Notes: generated by a model from the letters alone, not told the origin. Positions 35,102 through 45,107 are shown, counted from the stretch's first letter. The stretch is DNA of 64,000 bases from Tumebacillus avium (GCF_002162355.1 NZ_CP021434.1:528501-592500), one strand, 5' to 3'. Numbers and translations: made by a program.

Positions 35102-35725
35102 TCAGCGTTTTTCAACTAGAAATCGTAACACCGTTTTCATCTTCTCCGGTTTCGTCTTTCGAGGATCAGACAAATAGATCTCCCGATGAATTTTGCTGCT
35201 ACGGATAAATCCATTCTCTACGCAGAACGCTTCCATTTGAGCAAAGCTTTTTGGCTCTTCATCAAAACTTCCAATATGCATCATTTGACAACAAAGTCCT
35301 TCTTCCGCGTGCTCAAACCGGACTTCATCCAGGAAAGGGTTCTTCTTTTTCCTTTTCGTCTGTTCCAGAAACCGTTGGAACAATGGTTCAGTCAAAAAAT
35401 CAGGTTGGCGGATCATCATTGTGTACTTCAGATTGCTTTTGTCTGTCGCTGGCTTGGTCCGATCAAGCAAGTCCCATACACCCTCTAGCGGAAAAACCGT
35501 ATATTCGTAGTAACCATCCGGAACCTCAGCACTTTTATATGACATTCGCACGGCATAACTTAAACTGTACAAAGCTTCCACGACCTCGGTAAATTTCTCG
35601 CCGTTAGGGTCTCCTGAGCCACTGACCATCAAAAACTGCATCTTCGGAACTTCCACAATTGCCGGGACCGTTTTTGGCAGATAGAGTTGTTTAAAATCTT
35701 TCTTGTAATCAATCTTATTCGTCAA
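35102..35725 (-). CDS. GyrI-like small-molecule-binding domain protein
   Basis: 207 residues. KMQFLMVSGSGDPNGEKF, GYYEYTVFPLEGVWDLLDR and VRFEHAEEGLCCQMMHIGSFDEEP follow the GyrI-like domain group found alone or fused to AraC/MerR regulators. No DNA-binding domain is present, so it may be a ligand sequestering or detoxifying protein. Clear ATG and GGAGAGAT upstream. Confidence 0.83.
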   Translation of the reverse strand: MTNKIDYKKDFKQLYLPKTVPAIVEVPKMQFLMVSGSGDPNGEKFTEVVEALYSLSYAVRMSYKSAEVPDGYYEYTVFPLEGVWDLLDRTKPATDKSNLKYTMMIRQPDFLTEPLFQRFLEQTKRKKKNPFLDEVRFEHAEEGLCCQMMHIGSFDEEPKSFAQMEAFCVENGFIRSSKIHREIYLSDPRKTKPEKMKTVLRFLVEKR

Positions 35726-35790
35726 AGGCTATCTCTCCTTATCTAACATTTTAAATAGTATAACGTTTTTCACCCAATTCAAGCCAATAC

Positions 35791-35819
35791 AAAAAAGCCC
35801 CCTTTTTCAAGGGGACTTC
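35791..35819 (-). terminator. Intrinsic terminator after the rlmD gene
   Basis: Stem AGTCCCCTT/AAGGGGGCT-type with one mismatch, then six T on the minus strand, 27 nt past the stop at 35846. Confidence 0.8.
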
Positions 35820-35845
35820 ACAACAAAGCTCCAAGACCGCACGTC

Positions 35846-37231
35846 TTAATTATTTTTTCTCTCAAGCCACGCCACACACTCCACATGGAACGTATGCGGG
35901 AACATATCTACCGGCGTGACTTCCACCGTCTTGTAGCCGTTGTCCTCCAAATAACGAAGGTCTCTCGCCAGCGTCCCTGGGTTGCAGCTGACATACACCA
36001 CACGCTCTGGCTTCATCTCGGCAATCGTCGCCAGCAGTTGCTCGTCGCAGCCTTTGCGCGGCGGGTCGACGACTAGTACGTCGGCGCGGACGCCGTCGCG
36101 GTACCATTTCGGGATGACCGTCTCGGCCTCGCCTACTGCGAAGTGGGCGTTGGTGATCTCATTGAGCGCAGCGTTTTTCTTGGCATCTTCAATCGCTTCC
36201 GGCACGATCTCCACGCCGTACACCTGCTTCGCCTTTTGCGCCAGGAACAGGGAGATCGTCCCGATGCCGCAGTACGCATCGATCACCGTCTCCGTACCTG
36301 TCAACTTCGCATACTCCAGCGCCTTCCCGTACAGCACTTCCGTCTGCACCGGGTTCACTTGGAAGAACGATCTTGCTGAGATATCGAACTTAATATCCCC
36401 GATCGTATCAGTAATCGTATCCTTCCCCCAGAGCGTAAGCGTCTCTTTCCCAAAAATGACGTTGGTCTTCTCCATGTTGATGTTCTGCACGATGCTCACC
36501 AGATGCGGAATCCGCGCACGCAAGCGATCCACCAGCACATCCTTATTAGGAATCTTCCGCCCGTTCGTCACCAGCACGAGCATCGTCTCCCCGGTATGGA
36601 AACCTGCCCGGCCAATAATATGCCGCACCAACCCTCGCCCGGACTCCTCTTCATAATGGGGAATCGCCAGCTCCTGCAGAATCTCTTTTGTCGTATGTAC
36701 AATCTCATCATTATACGCATGCTGAATATCGCAGCTCTGCATCTCAATAATGTCATGCGTCCGCGGCGCATAAAAGCCCACGGCCAGACGTCCGTCGATC
36801 TCGCCGAGCGGGACTTGCGCCTTATTGCGGTACTGCCACGGGTTGTCCATGCCCAAGGTCTCGTGTACGGTCACATCTTCCAGCTTGCCGATGCGTGTCA
36901 AGGCATCGACGACCGTCTGGCGCTTGTGCTTCAGCTGCGCCTCATAGGTCATGTGCTGCAGATGACACCCGCCGCAGCGATGAAAAATCGGGCAGGGCGG
37001 CTCGGTGCGGCTCTCCGTGCCGGACAGCACTTCGATCAGCCGGCCGTTGGAGTAGGTCTTCTGCACACGGATCACTTTGGCCTTCACCCGCTCACCCGGC
37101 AAGGCGCGCGGCACAAACACAGTGAAGCCTTCATACTTCCCGACGCCTTCGCCTTCGTGGCCGAGGCCGGTGATGTCGAGCTCGATATATTGGTTTTTCT
37201 CTACAGGTACCTGCAGTTTCGGTTTCGCCAT
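35846..37231 (-). CDS. rlmD: 23S rRNA (uracil-C5)-methyltransferase RlmD/RlmCD type
   Basis: 461 residues. An N-terminal TRAM domain (~10-65) precedes the four Cys of an iron-sulfur site (CPIFHRCGGCHLQH, with another in the PPCP region). Then comes a SAM-dependent methyltransferase domain with VIDAYCGIGTISLFLA, DPPRKGC and the catalytic Cys in VVYVSCNPGTLARDL. It methylates U in 23S rRNA. In Bacillus the homologue lies next to dgkB and gatCAB, as here. ATG with AAGGAGAC upstream. Confidence 0.92.
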   Translation of the reverse strand: MAKPKLQVPVEKNQYIELDITGLGHEGEGVGKYEGFTVFVPRALPGERVKAKVIRVQKTYSNGRLIEVLSGTESRTEPPCPIFHRCGGCHLQHMTYEAQLKHKRQTVVDALTRIGKLEDVTVHETLGMDNPWQYRNKAQVPLGEIDGRLAVGFYAPRTHDIIEMQSCDIQHAYNDEIVHTTKEILQELAIPHYEEESGRGLVRHIIGRAGFHTGETMLVLVTNGRKIPNKDVLVDRLRARIPHLVSIVQNINMEKTNVIFGKETLTLWGKDTITDTIGDIKFDISARSFFQVNPVQTEVLYGKALEYAKLTGTETVIDAYCGIGTISLFLAQKAKQVYGVEIVPEAIEDAKKNAALNEITNAHFAVGEAETVIPKWYRDGVRADVLVVDPPRKGCDEQLLATIAEMKPERVVYVSCNPGTLARDLRYLEDNGYKTVEVTPVDMFPHTFHVECVAWLERKNN

Positions 37232-37245
37232 GGGGACAAGTCTCC

Positions 37246-37833
37246 TTACGTGGTGCGCGACAACATGCTGTCGCGGAGTTCGGCCGCTTCGGTGCGCCAG
37301 CGCTCGATGCGGGCCATCAGTTCGTCATCCGCGCCGCCTGCGAGGCGGATGTTGGCGTAGCAGATCTCGGTGATGCCCATCACCCCGGCATAGGCGAGGT
37401 AGGCGATCACGCGCACATCGCTGTGCAGGGCCTTCCCGACCATCGGGGCCATCTCATTCCCGAGCCGCAGCACTTTCACAATCGTTCCGGCGATCTTCGC
37501 CGGGCTGCCCACATCTTTGCGCACACAGGCGTTGCGCTCGCCTTGGATGATCTTTTGCGCCTCATACACATCGCCTTCGCCGTAGTCGAGCAGGCGGACG
37601 CGAAGCGTCGCCGCTTCCGCCAGCAGCTCTTCCACGCGCTCCGTCCCTTCGCCTTTCTTGACCAGGCGGTTCTTCGTCACGCGCAGAATCAGCTCAGACA
37701 GTGACGCCGCCAGCGCGGTGCACGCCGCGACCACCGTGCCGCCCGCCGGGCTTGGCACGTCAGGGTGCGCGACCCAGTCGCACAGATTCGGAAACGGCTC
37801 ATCAACAAATCTTCCCTTGCGCGTCCGCGTCAT
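37246..37833 (-). CDS. Cyclodeaminase/cyclohydrolase family protein (FTCD_C-like)
   Basis: 195 residues, all-helical. DVPSPAGGTVVAACTALAASL is the conserved folate-binding Gly/Ala helix start of formiminotransferase-cyclodeaminase C-terminal and FchA proteins. Family members release ammonia from or cyclise folate adducts. Its ATG overlaps the dgkB stop (4 nt), so it is co-translated inside the dgkB-rlmD block. Exact substrate unproved. Confidence 0.85.
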   Translation of the reverse strand: MTRTRKGRFVDEPFPNLCDWVAHPDVPSPAGGTVVAACTALAASLSELILRVTKNRLVKKGEGTERVEELLAEAATLRVRLLDYGEGDVYEAQKIIQGERNACVRKDVGSPAKIAGTIVKVLRLGNEMAPMVGKALHSDVRVIAYLAYAGVMGITEICYANIRLAGGADDELMARIERWRTEAAELRDSMLSRTT

Positions 37834-38753
37834 GGCAGCAACAGCCTCCCGCCTTCTTCCGGCGGTGCAACCAGCACTTTCAAATGATGCTTCAGGCAGC
37901 GGAAGGTCTGGGGCAGATGTCCGCCAAATTCGCCGTCCAGATTCAGTTCGACCAGGTCCGAGGAGGAGATCGTCAACGACTCGGTCTGGAAATACACCAC
38001 GCGGTCGCTGTTCGTATGATCGCCTTTCATCGCCATCCGCGCCAAGGTGATCAGCTCCGGCAAGGAGACCTGCTTGATCAAAATCACGTCAAACAGCCCG
38101 TCGTTCAGTTTGGCGTTTGGAGCCAGTTTTTCAAAACCGCCCACCGAGTTGGAATTGGCGATCAGGCAGAGCATCGCTTTGCCTTCATAAGCAAAATCCG
38201 GCGAGTCGATCTCCATGTGGATCGATTTCAGCCCCGGCAGCTTTTCCAGCCCCTTCACGTAGTAGGCCAGCTGCCCGAGGTGGGTCTTCAGCTTGCTTGG
38301 CACTTCATAGGTCAGCTCGGTCAGCCGCCCGCAGCCGGCGATGTTGATAAAATAGCCGTCGTCGCCGATCTTGCCGACGTCCATCTCCCTCGCATGGCGC
38401 TGGACGATGATCTCACAGGCTTTTTTCAAATCGCGCGGAATGCCGAGCGCCCGTCCCAAGTCATTGGTCGTGCCCGCCGGCAAAATGCCAAGCGTCGGGC
38501 GGTAATCGAGCGTCGAGAGGCCGTTGACGACCTCGTTGATCGTGCCGTCCCCGCCCGCTGCGATCACATAATCAAAATGCTCGGCCGAAGCCTGGCGCGC
38601 CGCGACGATCGCGTCGTTCGCGCCGTGTGTCATCGCACACGAAACTTCCAAGCCGCCCTGTTCTAAAATATCAAGCACATCCGGCAAATGGTTGCGCAGC
38701 GCTTCCTTGCCGGCGCTGGGGTTGTAAATGAGTCTTGCACGCGGTCGCCGCAT
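37830..38753 (-). CDS. dgkB: Diacylglycerol kinase family lipid kinase
   Basis: 307 residues. RLIYNPSAGKE, VIAAGGDGTINEVVNGL and LGILPAGTTNDLGRALGIP are the nucleotide-binding motifs of soluble diacylglycerol kinases. Acidic metal residues follow in the C-terminal beta domain (DGLFDVILI, LDGEFGG). It recycles diacylglycerol from lipid and teichoic acid synthesis. Synteny with gatB upstream and rlmCD downstream matches Bacillus dgkB. RBS TCAGGAGGTG. Confidence 0.92.
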   Translation of the reverse strand: MRRPRARLIYNPSAGKEALRNHLPDVLDILEQGGLEVSCAMTHGANDAIVAARQASAEHFDYVIAAGGDGTINEVVNGLSTLDYRPTLGILPAGTTNDLGRALGIPRDLKKACEIIVQRHAREMDVGKIGDDGYFINIAGCGRLTELTYEVPSKLKTHLGQLAYYVKGLEKLPGLKSIHMEIDSPDFAYEGKAMLCLIANSNSVGGFEKLAPNAKLNDGLFDVILIKQVSLPELITLARMAMKGDHTNSDRVVYFQTESLTISSSDLVELNLDGEFGGHLPQTFRCLKHHLKVLVAPPEEGGRLLLP

Positions 38754-38784
38754 CGAGCGACACCTCCTGAAAAAGACATGCTGT

Positions 38785-38816
38785 GAAAAACCCCAAGCCT
38801 TACACCGCTTGGGGTC
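38785..38816 (-). terminator. Intrinsic terminator after gatB
   Basis: Stem ACCCCAAGC/GCTTGGGGT with an 8-nt loop followed on the minus strand by five T, 24 nt past the stop at 38840. It separates gatCAB from dgkB. Confidence 0.87.
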
Positions 38817-38839
38817 CTCTAGTAAGAGTACGAGTCAGA

Positions 38840-40285
38840 CTACGCGTTCATGCGCTCCAAAATGAGTTTGTTCACAACGCCCGGGTTGGCCTGGCCTTTC
38901 GTCGCTTTCATCACCTGGCCAACCAGTGCGCCGATGGCGCGCTCTTTCCCCGCTTTATAGTCTTCCACAGATTTCGGATTGTTAGCAAGAACTTCCTCGA
39001 TGATCCCGGCCAATGCCCCTTCGTCGGAGATCTGCACGAGACCTTTTTCCGCGACGATCTTGGCCGGATCGCTGCCCGTTTCCAACATGTCCTTAAAGAC
39101 ATCTTTGGCAATTTTGAGGGAAATCTTACCCTCTTCGATCATTTTGATCATCGCGCCAAGCTGCACCGGCTGGACTTTCGCCTCGGTGATCTCCAAGTTG
39201 TGCTGGTTGAGGTAGCGCAGGAAGTCGCCCATGATCCAGTTCGAGACCGCTTTCGGGTCCGCCCCGCTCGCCACCGTCGCTTCAAAGAAGTCGGCGACGT
39301 GCTTGGAAGCGGTCAGCACGTCCGCATCGTAGGACGGCAGGCCAAGTTCGGCGATGTAGCGGGCTTTCTTTGCGGTCGGCAGCTCCGGGATCGCGACGCG
39401 GATCGAGTTGATCCACGCTTCGTCGATCGACAGTTGCACCAAGTCCGGCTCCGGGAAGTAGCGGTAATCGTGCGCGTCTTCTTTCGTCCGCATGGTGATC
39501 GTTTTCTTCGCCGCATCGTCCCAGCGCAAGGTGCTCTGCTGGATCTCGATTGCCCCTTCGATCATCTCCGCCTGGGCAGCCTGCTCGTATTCGAGCGCTT
39601 TTTGCACGTTGGAGAAGGAGTTCATGTTTTTCAACTCGCGCTTGGTGCCAAACGCTTCCTGCCCCCACGGGCGCAGCGAAATGTTGGCGTCGCAGCGCAG
39701 CGACCCTTCTTCCATCTTGCAGTCGGAGATGTCGCAGTATTGCATGATCGCTTTGATCTTCTCCAGATAGGCTTTCGCTTCTTCCGGCGTGCGAATGTCC
39801 GCTTCGGAGACGATCTCGATCAACGGCACACCGACGCGGTTGAAGTCGACCAGCGTGGACGAGCCGTCTTCGGCGTGGGTCAGCTTGCCCGCGTCTTCCT
39901 CCAGATGCACGCGGTTGATGCGGATCTTTTTCGTCTCGCCGCCCACTTCGATCTCGATGTGTCCGTGCTCGCCAATCGGCTTGTCGAACTGCGAGATCTG
40001 GTACGCTTTCGGCGAATCGGGATAAAAGTAGTTCTTGCGGTCAAATTTGCTCTCGGTGCCAATCGTGCAGTTCAGAGCCATTGCCGCCTTCATCGCTTTG
40101 TTCAAAGCTTCGCGGTTCAGCACCGGCAACACGCCCGGATGGCCGAGGCAGATCGGGCAGACGTTGGTGTTCGGAGGCGCGCCAAATTCGGTCGAGCAGC
40201 CGCAGAAAATTTTCGAGTTCGTGCTCATCTCGACGTGGATCTCCAGCCCGATGACAGTTTCGTATTTCGACTGGGTCAGGGTCAT
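38840..40285 (-). CDS. gatB: Aspartyl/glutamyl-tRNA amidotransferase subunit B
   Basis: 481 residues, normal length. [20 protein letters not shown], two CxxC-type zinc sites ([15 protein letters not shown]) and the C-terminal YqeY-like tail ([20 protein letters not shown]). Last gene of gatCAB; converts Glu-tRNA(Gln) and Asp-tRNA(Asn) to the amides using ammonia channelled from GatA. Confidence 0.97.
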   Translation of the reverse strand: MTLTQSKYETVIGLEIHVEMSTNSKIFCGCSTEFGAPPNTNVCPICLGHPGVLPVLNREALNKAMKAAMALNCTIGTESKFDRKNYFYPDSPKAYQISQFDKPIGEHGHIEIEVGGETKKIRINRVHLEEDAGKLTHAEDGSSTLVDFNRVGVPLIEIVSEADIRTPEEAKAYLEKIKAIMQYCDISDCKMEEGSLRCDANISLRPWGQEAFGTKRELKNMNSFSNVQKALEYEQAAQAEMIEGAIEIQQSTLRWDDAAKKTITMRTKEDAHDYRYFPEPDLVQLSIDEAWINSIRVAIPELPTAKKARYIAELGLPSYDADVLTASKHVADFFEATVASGADPKAVSNWIMGDFLRYLNQHNLEITEAKVQPVQLGAMIKMIEEGKISLKIAKDVFKDMLETGSDPAKIVAEKGLVQISDEGALAGIIEEVLANNPKSVEDYKAGKERAIGALVGQVMKATKGQANPGVVNKLILERMNA

Positions 40286-40299
40286 CTTCGCTCTCCTCC

Positions 40300-41745
40300 T
40301 TACAGCGCCGGACGCGCCGTGAAACCTGCCGCCCCTTCGAAGGCGTGCGCGGCGCGCAGCAATGTCGATTCATCAAACGCCTTCCCGATCAGCTGCAAGC
40401 CAACCGGCAGCCCGTTCGCCAAACCGCAGGGCACGGAGATCGCCGGAATCCCTGCGAGGTTGACCGGAATGGTGTAGATGTCGTTCAGGTACATCGTCAG
40501 CGGATCGTCCACATTTTCCCCGAGCTTAAACGCCGTCGTTGGCGCTGTCGGGGACAGGATCAGATCATAGTCGGCAAACACGTTGTCAAAATCCTGCTTG
40601 ATCAGCGTCCGCACTTTTTGCGCGCGCAGGTAATACGCATCGTAGTAGCCGGACGACAGCGCGTAGGTGCCAAGCATGATCCGGCGCTTCACTTCATCGC
40701 CAAATCCTTCGCCGCGCGTTTTCTTGTACATCTCGATCAGGCTGTCCGCTTCCACTCGCACCCCGTAGCGCACGCCGTCAAAGCGCGCCAGGTTGGACGA
40801 TGCTTCGGCCGGCGCCAGCAGGTAGTACGTCGCCACCGCGTATTTGGTGTGCGGCAGGGACACTTCGCCAAACGTCGCGCCGAGCCCCTTGAACGTTTCC
40901 ATCGCCTGCTCGATCTGCTCACGAACAGCCGGGTCGAGACCTTCTTCAAAATACTCCTTGGGCAATCCGATGCGCAGCCCTTTCACGTCTCCGGTCAAAG
41001 CGTCGAGATAGTTCGGAATCTCCACGTTCGCCGACGTGGAATCGAGCGGATCATGTCCGGCGATCGCCTGCAGCACGATGGCGCTGTCTTCCACCGTGCG
41101 GGTGATCGGGCCGATCTGGTCGAACGAGGAAGCGTAGGCAACGAGGCCAAAGCGGGACACGAGGCCATAGGTCGGTTTCAGCCCAACCGTGCCGGTGTAC
41201 GCTGCAGGCTGGCGGATCGAGCCGCCCGTGTCGGAGCCTAGCGCATAGAGAACTTGTCCCGCCGCCACCGCTGCTGCCGAGCCGGAAGACGAACCGCCCG
41301 GAACGCGCTCCAGATCCCACGGGTTGTGCGTCGGGAAAAAGCCGGAGTTCTCGCCGGACGAGCCCATCGCGAATTCGTCCATGTTGGTTTTGCCGACGGA
41401 GATGCCGCCTGCAGCCTGCAGCTTGGCGACGGCCGTGCTGTCATACGCCGACACGTAGTTCGCCAAAATCTTCGACGCGCAGGTCGTCGGCAGGCCTTTG
41501 GCATTCATGTTGTCTTTCACAGCGCCGGGAATGCCGAACAGCAGACCGGCATCGGCCGGGATGTGCTCGTCCATCTTCCGCGCTGCGGACAGCGCCTGCT
41601 CGCCGTTTACGTGCAGGAACGCTTTGACTTTTTCATCCGTCGCGCTGATCCGATCAAGTGATGCGCTGACCAGTTCGGACGGCTTGATTTCTTTGCTGGT
41701 GATCTTCGTATGTAATTCGCGGATTGACGCGTCTAACAGCGACAT
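40300..41745 (-). CDS. gatA: Aspartyl/glutamyl-tRNA amidotransferase subunit A
   Basis: 481 residues of the amidase-signature family. The catalytic Lys is in GIPGAVKDN, and the cis-Ser and nucleophile Ser are in [16 protein letters not shown] and [12 protein letters not shown]. It hydrolyses Gln or Asn to supply ammonia to GatB. Lies 14 nt upstream of gatB and 6 nt downstream of gatC. Confidence 0.97.
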   Translation of the reverse strand: MSLLDASIRELHTKITSKEIKPSELVSASLDRISATDEKVKAFLHVNGEQALSAARKMDEHIPADAGLLFGIPGAVKDNMNAKGLPTTCASKILANYVSAYDSTAVAKLQAAGGISVGKTNMDEFAMGSSGENSGFFPTHNPWDLERVPGGSSSGSAAAVAAGQVLYALGSDTGGSIRQPAAYTGTVGLKPTYGLVSRFGLVAYASSFDQIGPITRTVEDSAIVLQAIAGHDPLDSTSANVEIPNYLDALTGDVKGLRIGLPKEYFEEGLDPAVREQIEQAMETFKGLGATFGEVSLPHTKYAVATYYLLAPAEASSNLARFDGVRYGVRVEADSLIEMYKKTRGEGFGDEVKRRIMLGTYALSSGYYDAYYLRAQKVRTLIKQDFDNVFADYDLILSPTAPTTAFKLGENVDDPLTMYLNDIYTIPVNLAGIPAISVPCGLANGLPVGLQLIGKAFDESTLLRAAHAFEGAAGFTARPAL

Positions 41746-41751
41746 GATTGG

Positions 41752-42042
41752 TTATCCCTCCATCACCGCAGGCACACGGAATTGTCCGTTCGATTGGTCG
41801 GGTGCATGCGACAGCGCTTCGTCCTGGGTCAGCCACTGGCGGGCCGCGTCTTCGCGCAGCACGTTTTGCAGCGGCATCGAGTGCGTGGTCGGGGCGATAT
41901 TGGCCACGTCCAACTCTTGCAGCTCCCCTGCGAAATTGAGGATTTTGCCGAGCGTCTCGGTCATTTTCACCTTTTCGTCATCTGTCAGCGTCAGGCGCGA
42001 CAGGTTGGCGATATGTTCAACATCTTTCAATGTGATGCTCAT
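41752..42042 (-). CDS. gatC: Aspartyl/glutamyl-tRNA amidotransferase subunit C
   Basis: 96 residues from the ATG at 42042 with GGAGGTG upstream; upstream frame extension has no ribosome site. VEHIANLSRLTLTDDEKVK and PTTHSMPLQNVLREDA are typical. GatC wraps and stabilises GatA-GatB. First gene of the operon. Confidence 0.96.
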   Translation of the reverse strand: MSITLKDVEHIANLSRLTLTDDEKVKMTETLGKILNFAGELQELDVANIAPTTHSMPLQNVLREDAARQWLTQDEALSHAPDQSNGQFRVPAVMEG

Positions 42043-42095
42043 CACCGCACCTCCAAAGCCGTTCTCGTCTGGAAACCATTTAGAAATTATAGCAT

Positions 42096-42130
42096 AAAAA
42101 GAGTCCACGGCGCTATTTGCCATGAACTCT
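42096..42130 (-). terminator. Intrinsic terminator overlapping the end of the FG-GAP-like protein gene
   Basis: A 9-bp stem containing two G-U pairs (AGTTCATGG with CCGTGGACT on the transcript) followed by five T. The TAG stop is in the loop. Confidence 0.75.
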
Positions 42131-43180
42131 CGGTTTGATCGCGCGGATCTTCCACTCGCTGACCGCATCGGGCTGGCGAACCAGATCGAGCGCGAAGTAT
42201 TTTTCCACATCGTAATAGCCTGGCGTCAACCATTCGTAGACGGACACCGCCGACTTTGCGCCTTCCACGCTTTCGATCTCATGCCCGTAAAAATGCAAGT
42301 CGGGCAGCGGGAAACCTTTGGCCAGATACAGCGCAGCCCCTTTGCGGTCGCCCGCTTCCACCGACGAGAGGAACGCTTCGACCGTCTCCGCCTCGACGTC
42401 GGCGCGCTGCAAGGTGCGGTCTTCGGCGCGCACCAGCTGAAACTGCGGCGACTCGTGCGGCACCGGCTGGTAGCGGTACAGCCCCACCGTCTCGCGAAAC
42501 GGCGTCTGCAACTTTTTTTCCAACAGGACCTCGGCCCGGGCGGCACGCCGGATGCCGGTGAACCCTTCAAACGTGCTTATCGAAGCGTCCGCGCCGTCCC
42601 AGAGCTGCATGTACGGCTCATCCTGCGCCCCCCGCCAGAAGATCAGCAGGTCGGGCCGCCCGTCCCGGGTCAGATCGGCCGCCTCGATGCGCACCGCGCT
42701 GTCCGGGTAGACTTCCTGCAGCAAAATTTGCCCGGTCGCCGACTTTACCCGCACATGCCCGCGCAGGTTGGTCGCAAACGTCTCTGCCACGTCGAGCCGC
42801 CCGTCATGGTCAAAATCGGCCGACTCGGTCTGCAGGGGCAGCAGCAAAGTTTCCAGCCCTTGCCCGAGCACTTCAACTTTCGGATAGACAAAATGGAGCT
42901 GCCAGCTCCGGCCCGCCTTGCGGATGTGGATCGACCCGTCCGTCTCGACTTCAGGCGGCACGATCTCCCCGTCCTTGATCTTGATCACGCGCGCAAACGG
43001 CACCGCGACCACATCCCCGGTCGGGTCGCTTTGCAGCGGCGACAGTTCCACCAGCAGGGTAAACGCCCCCGCATCCCTGATCCGAAACTTCAGCGGACGC
43101 TCGTCGATCACGCCCAGCCATTTCCCGTTCACGCGCACCGATGCCCCATAGAGATAATCCGGCATCACCGCAAACTCCAT
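42113..43180 (-). CDS. FG-GAP/VCBS-like protein of unknown function
   Basis: About 355 residues from the ATG at 43180, which has GGAGGGG 6 nt upstream. No signal peptide is visible. Two calcium-binding-like loops (ADFDHDGRLDVAETF, ADLTRDGRPDLLIF) suggest FG-GAP beta-propeller repeats. The C-terminal ~120 residues contain a helix-rich part with FLSSVEAGDRKGAALYLAKG and a beta end. Function unknown; upstream of gatC and probably transcribed on its own. Confidence 0.68.
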   Translation of the reverse strand: MEFAVMPDYLYGASVRVNGKWLGVIDERPLKFRIRDAGAFTLLVELSPLQSDPTGDVVAVPFARVIKIKDGEIVPPEVETDGSIHIRKAGRSWQLHFVYPKVEVLGQGLETLLLPLQTESADFDHDGRLDVAETFATNLRGHVRVKSATGQILLQEVYPDSAVRIEAADLTRDGRPDLLIFWRGAQDEPYMQLWDGADASISTFEGFTGIRRAARAEVLLEKKLQTPFRETVGLYRYQPVPHESPQFQLVRAEDRTLQRADVEAETVEAFLSSVEAGDRKGAALYLAKGFPLPDLHFYGHEIESVEGAKSAVSVYEWLTPGYYDVEKYFALDLVRQPDAVSEWKIRAIKPRVHGK

Positions 43181-43238
43181 GCCCTTCCCCTCCATTCACC
43201 TCATGATATGCAGGAGGGAAGGCATTTGCCTATGGACG

Positions 43239-43270
43239 CAAAAACTCCGGCTTTTGCAGGGGCCGGAGTT
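43239..43270 (-). terminator. Intrinsic terminator after the PIN-like gene
   Basis: Stem AACTCCGGC/GCCGGAGTT followed on the minus strand by five T, 5 nt past the stop at 43275. Confidence 0.85.
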
Positions 43271-43274
43271 GGGT

Positions 43275-43784
43275 CTATTTTTTACGTCGTCTTGGTTGGG
43301 GAATCGGAATAGAGGGCTGATATGATTTTAAACCGGCATCACCGGTAAATATTTCGACTTGGCTTCCTATTTTGGCGTAGTGGTCGGCTACGGTTTTGAT
43401 CGTGACGTCTCCAATGGAGATCTTCTGGGTCGCCATTTGGGGGAGTTCTTCTGCGAGGCGTTTCAGGCCTTCTTTTTCCCATAGGACAGACTGATCCGTA
43501 AACGCCGCCCAAGGTGATCGCATATCGGCTGCATCGTTCATCAAAGCTGCCAGTTGTTGTGCGATGGAAAAACGGTCGCCGTTCGCTTGGGCGATGTGAT
43601 TGCCTGTTTCGATGATGGTGGCTAGGGGCAGTACCAGCGTTGAACCGGCTGCGATCTCTTCTTGTATCTCATGATTCACGCGCTGGAAGTCCCATTGATC
43701 CTCAGTGGTTCCACAGGTCTCTTTCCCTGGAACTTGCAGCCAACAGCAGAGCATGGACGTGTCGATGATCAGCACTTTATTCAT
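43275..43784 (-). CDS. PIN-like nuclease domain protein paired with an AAA ATPase
   Basis: 169 residues. Acidic residues fall at PIN-type positions: Asp8 in LIIDTSMLCCWL, Glu in LATIIETGNHIA, Asp in ISIGDVTIKTVADHYA and Asp in IFTGDAGL. PIN proteins cleave RNA through an acidic metal site. Its ATG overlaps the ATPase stop by 4 nt, so both are made together. Typical VapBC partners are absent. Nuclease activity is inferred. Confidence 0.65.
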   Translation of the reverse strand: MNKVLIIDTSMLCCWLQVPGKETCGTTEDQWDFQRVNHEIQEEIAAGSTLVLPLATIIETGNHIAQANGDRFSIAQQLAALMNDAADMRSPWAAFTDQSVLWEKEGLKRLAEELPQMATQKISIGDVTIKTVADHYAKIGSQVEIFTGDAGLKSYQPSIPIPQPRRRKK

Positions 43785-44998
43785 TGTTTGGCATCCTTGT
43801 CGGTGTGTTCTTTGGAAAGGGTTTTTTCAAGCTCCCCTCGTGTAACTGCTTTTCCAAGCGGGCCGGATGCCAGCAGCTTTGGCAAAGTTTGAATGTCTTC
43901 GAGGAGTGTCAGTTCGCTTACCCCGGTGTCCGGATTGCGGTGTGCCACGGTGACAAACGGCGTCATCTCCGGGCCAAGTGCATCGAGGAGCGCAGGGTTG
44001 TGAGTGGTTACAAGTACGTCGATGTTGCGCTTGGTGCCAATCTCGCGGATCATTTGGAGCAAAAGCCCGGCACGGGATGGATGGAGTCCGTTGTCGACTT
44101 CTTCGATCACGATTAAGCTGTTGGGCGGGCTAGTCAGAAGTGCCGAAAGGATAGCTAAAAAGCGAAGCGTCCCGTCAGACATCCCACTTGCATCTACCAA
44201 AGTGGGAGGCTGTCCGGGAATCCACTCCTCTTCGCAGTACAGCATCGCGTCTTTTTGAAGCCTGCCAACAGGCTCAGCCCAGACCTTTCGAATGTCTTTC
44301 TCAGGAAGATGGGATACATAGCGGGCTAGAGTTTTTTCTACTTCCGCTTTTTCTGAATTTGGGAGGGCGGCCAAAACTCCCGATAAGTTACTGCCATTTT
44401 TACTTAACTTTTCTGAAAAAGGGGCATAGTCACGCATCCTAGACGGAATTGGATCAAAAATAAACATTCTCGTCAAGGCCGCTTCGATAAGTATTAAATC
44501 CGAAACTTTTGCCTTAAGAACTTGTCCGTAAAAACTCCCCCATATAAAACTTTTCTTAACAAAAACTTCATAATCTGTAGGAATGATACCCAGATTCTCA
44601 CCTTGTATCCTAAACGAACTCTCATTAAAGCTGCCTATAACTTCTTTATCCATTGAATCCGTCCTAATTGCAATAAGTTGCTCGGATTTCATGACCGCCT
44701 TAGGCAATTTATCAATGCATAAACTGTATAAATAGTCAGTTTCCCCATTTATTTCTATAAGGACCTCCAATTCAAACTCATGTCCCGGTTTTAATGATGC
44801 CCACTCTGCCCCGCCTCGTAACTCCTTAAAAATCGAATCAAAATCCTTCCCCTGCACAACCATCTTCAAAAACTCGATGGCATCCAGCGCATTGGACTTC
44901 CCGCTGGCATTAGTTCCGATCAAAACGGTCAGTGGATCTATATAAAGGGTCGCGTCTTTAAAACTTTTCCAGTTCTTGAGACGGATTTCTTTGATCAT
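43781..44998 (-). CDS. OLD/RecF-like AAA-family ATPase (AAA_21/AAA_15 type)
   Basis: About 405 residues. Walker A LIGTNASGKSN, ABC-type signature SGMSDGTLR, Walker B SLIVIEEVDNGLHPS and switch His in VTTHNPALL. There is no TOPRIM domain, unlike true OLD nucleases. Start ATG at 44998 (MIKEIRLKNWKSF); a GTG four codons earlier is also possible. The middle of the gene (about 44400-44900) is visibly AT-rich against the GC-rich surroundings, which suggests acquisition. The PIN-like gene follows directly, a common layout in phage-defence or toxin modules. Confidence 0.85.
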   Translation of the reverse strand: MIKEIRLKNWKSFKDATLYIDPLTVLIGTNASGKSNALDAIEFLKMVVQGKDFDSIFKELRGGAEWASLKPGHEFELEVLIEINGETDYLYSLCIDKLPKAVMKSEQLIAIRTDSMDKEVIGSFNESSFRIQGENLGIIPTDYEVFVKKSFIWGSFYGQVLKAKVSDLILIEAALTRMFIFDPIPSRMRDYAPFSEKLSKNGSNLSGVLAALPNSEKAEVEKTLARYVSHLPEKDIRKVWAEPVGRLQKDAMLYCEEEWIPGQPPTLVDASGMSDGTLRFLAILSALLTSPPNSLIVIEEVDNGLHPSRAGLLLQMIREIGTKRNIDVLVTTHNPALLDALGPEMTPFVTVAHRNPDTGVSELTLLEDIQTLPKLLASGPLGKAVTRGELEKTLSKEHTDKDAKQ

Positions 44999-45077
44999 TG
45001 GCTTCTCCACCTGTATCCTCAGAAATTTTTACCACGTTCTATTATTAACTATATACTGTCCCAGCAATCTTTGGAAC

Positions 45078-45107
45078 AAAAAAACTCCGGCTTTTACAAG
45101 CCGGAGT
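45078..45107 (-). terminator. Intrinsic terminator overlapping the end of cobA
   Basis: A 10-bp stem ACTCCGGCTT/AAGCCGGAGT with a 4-nt loop, then seven T on the minus strand. The TAA stop is within loop and stem. Confidence 0.88.

Noticed and set aside
38783..40477. A 564-codon plus-strand frame opposite gatB
   Set aside because: Antisense to gatB with no ribosome site and no recognised motif.
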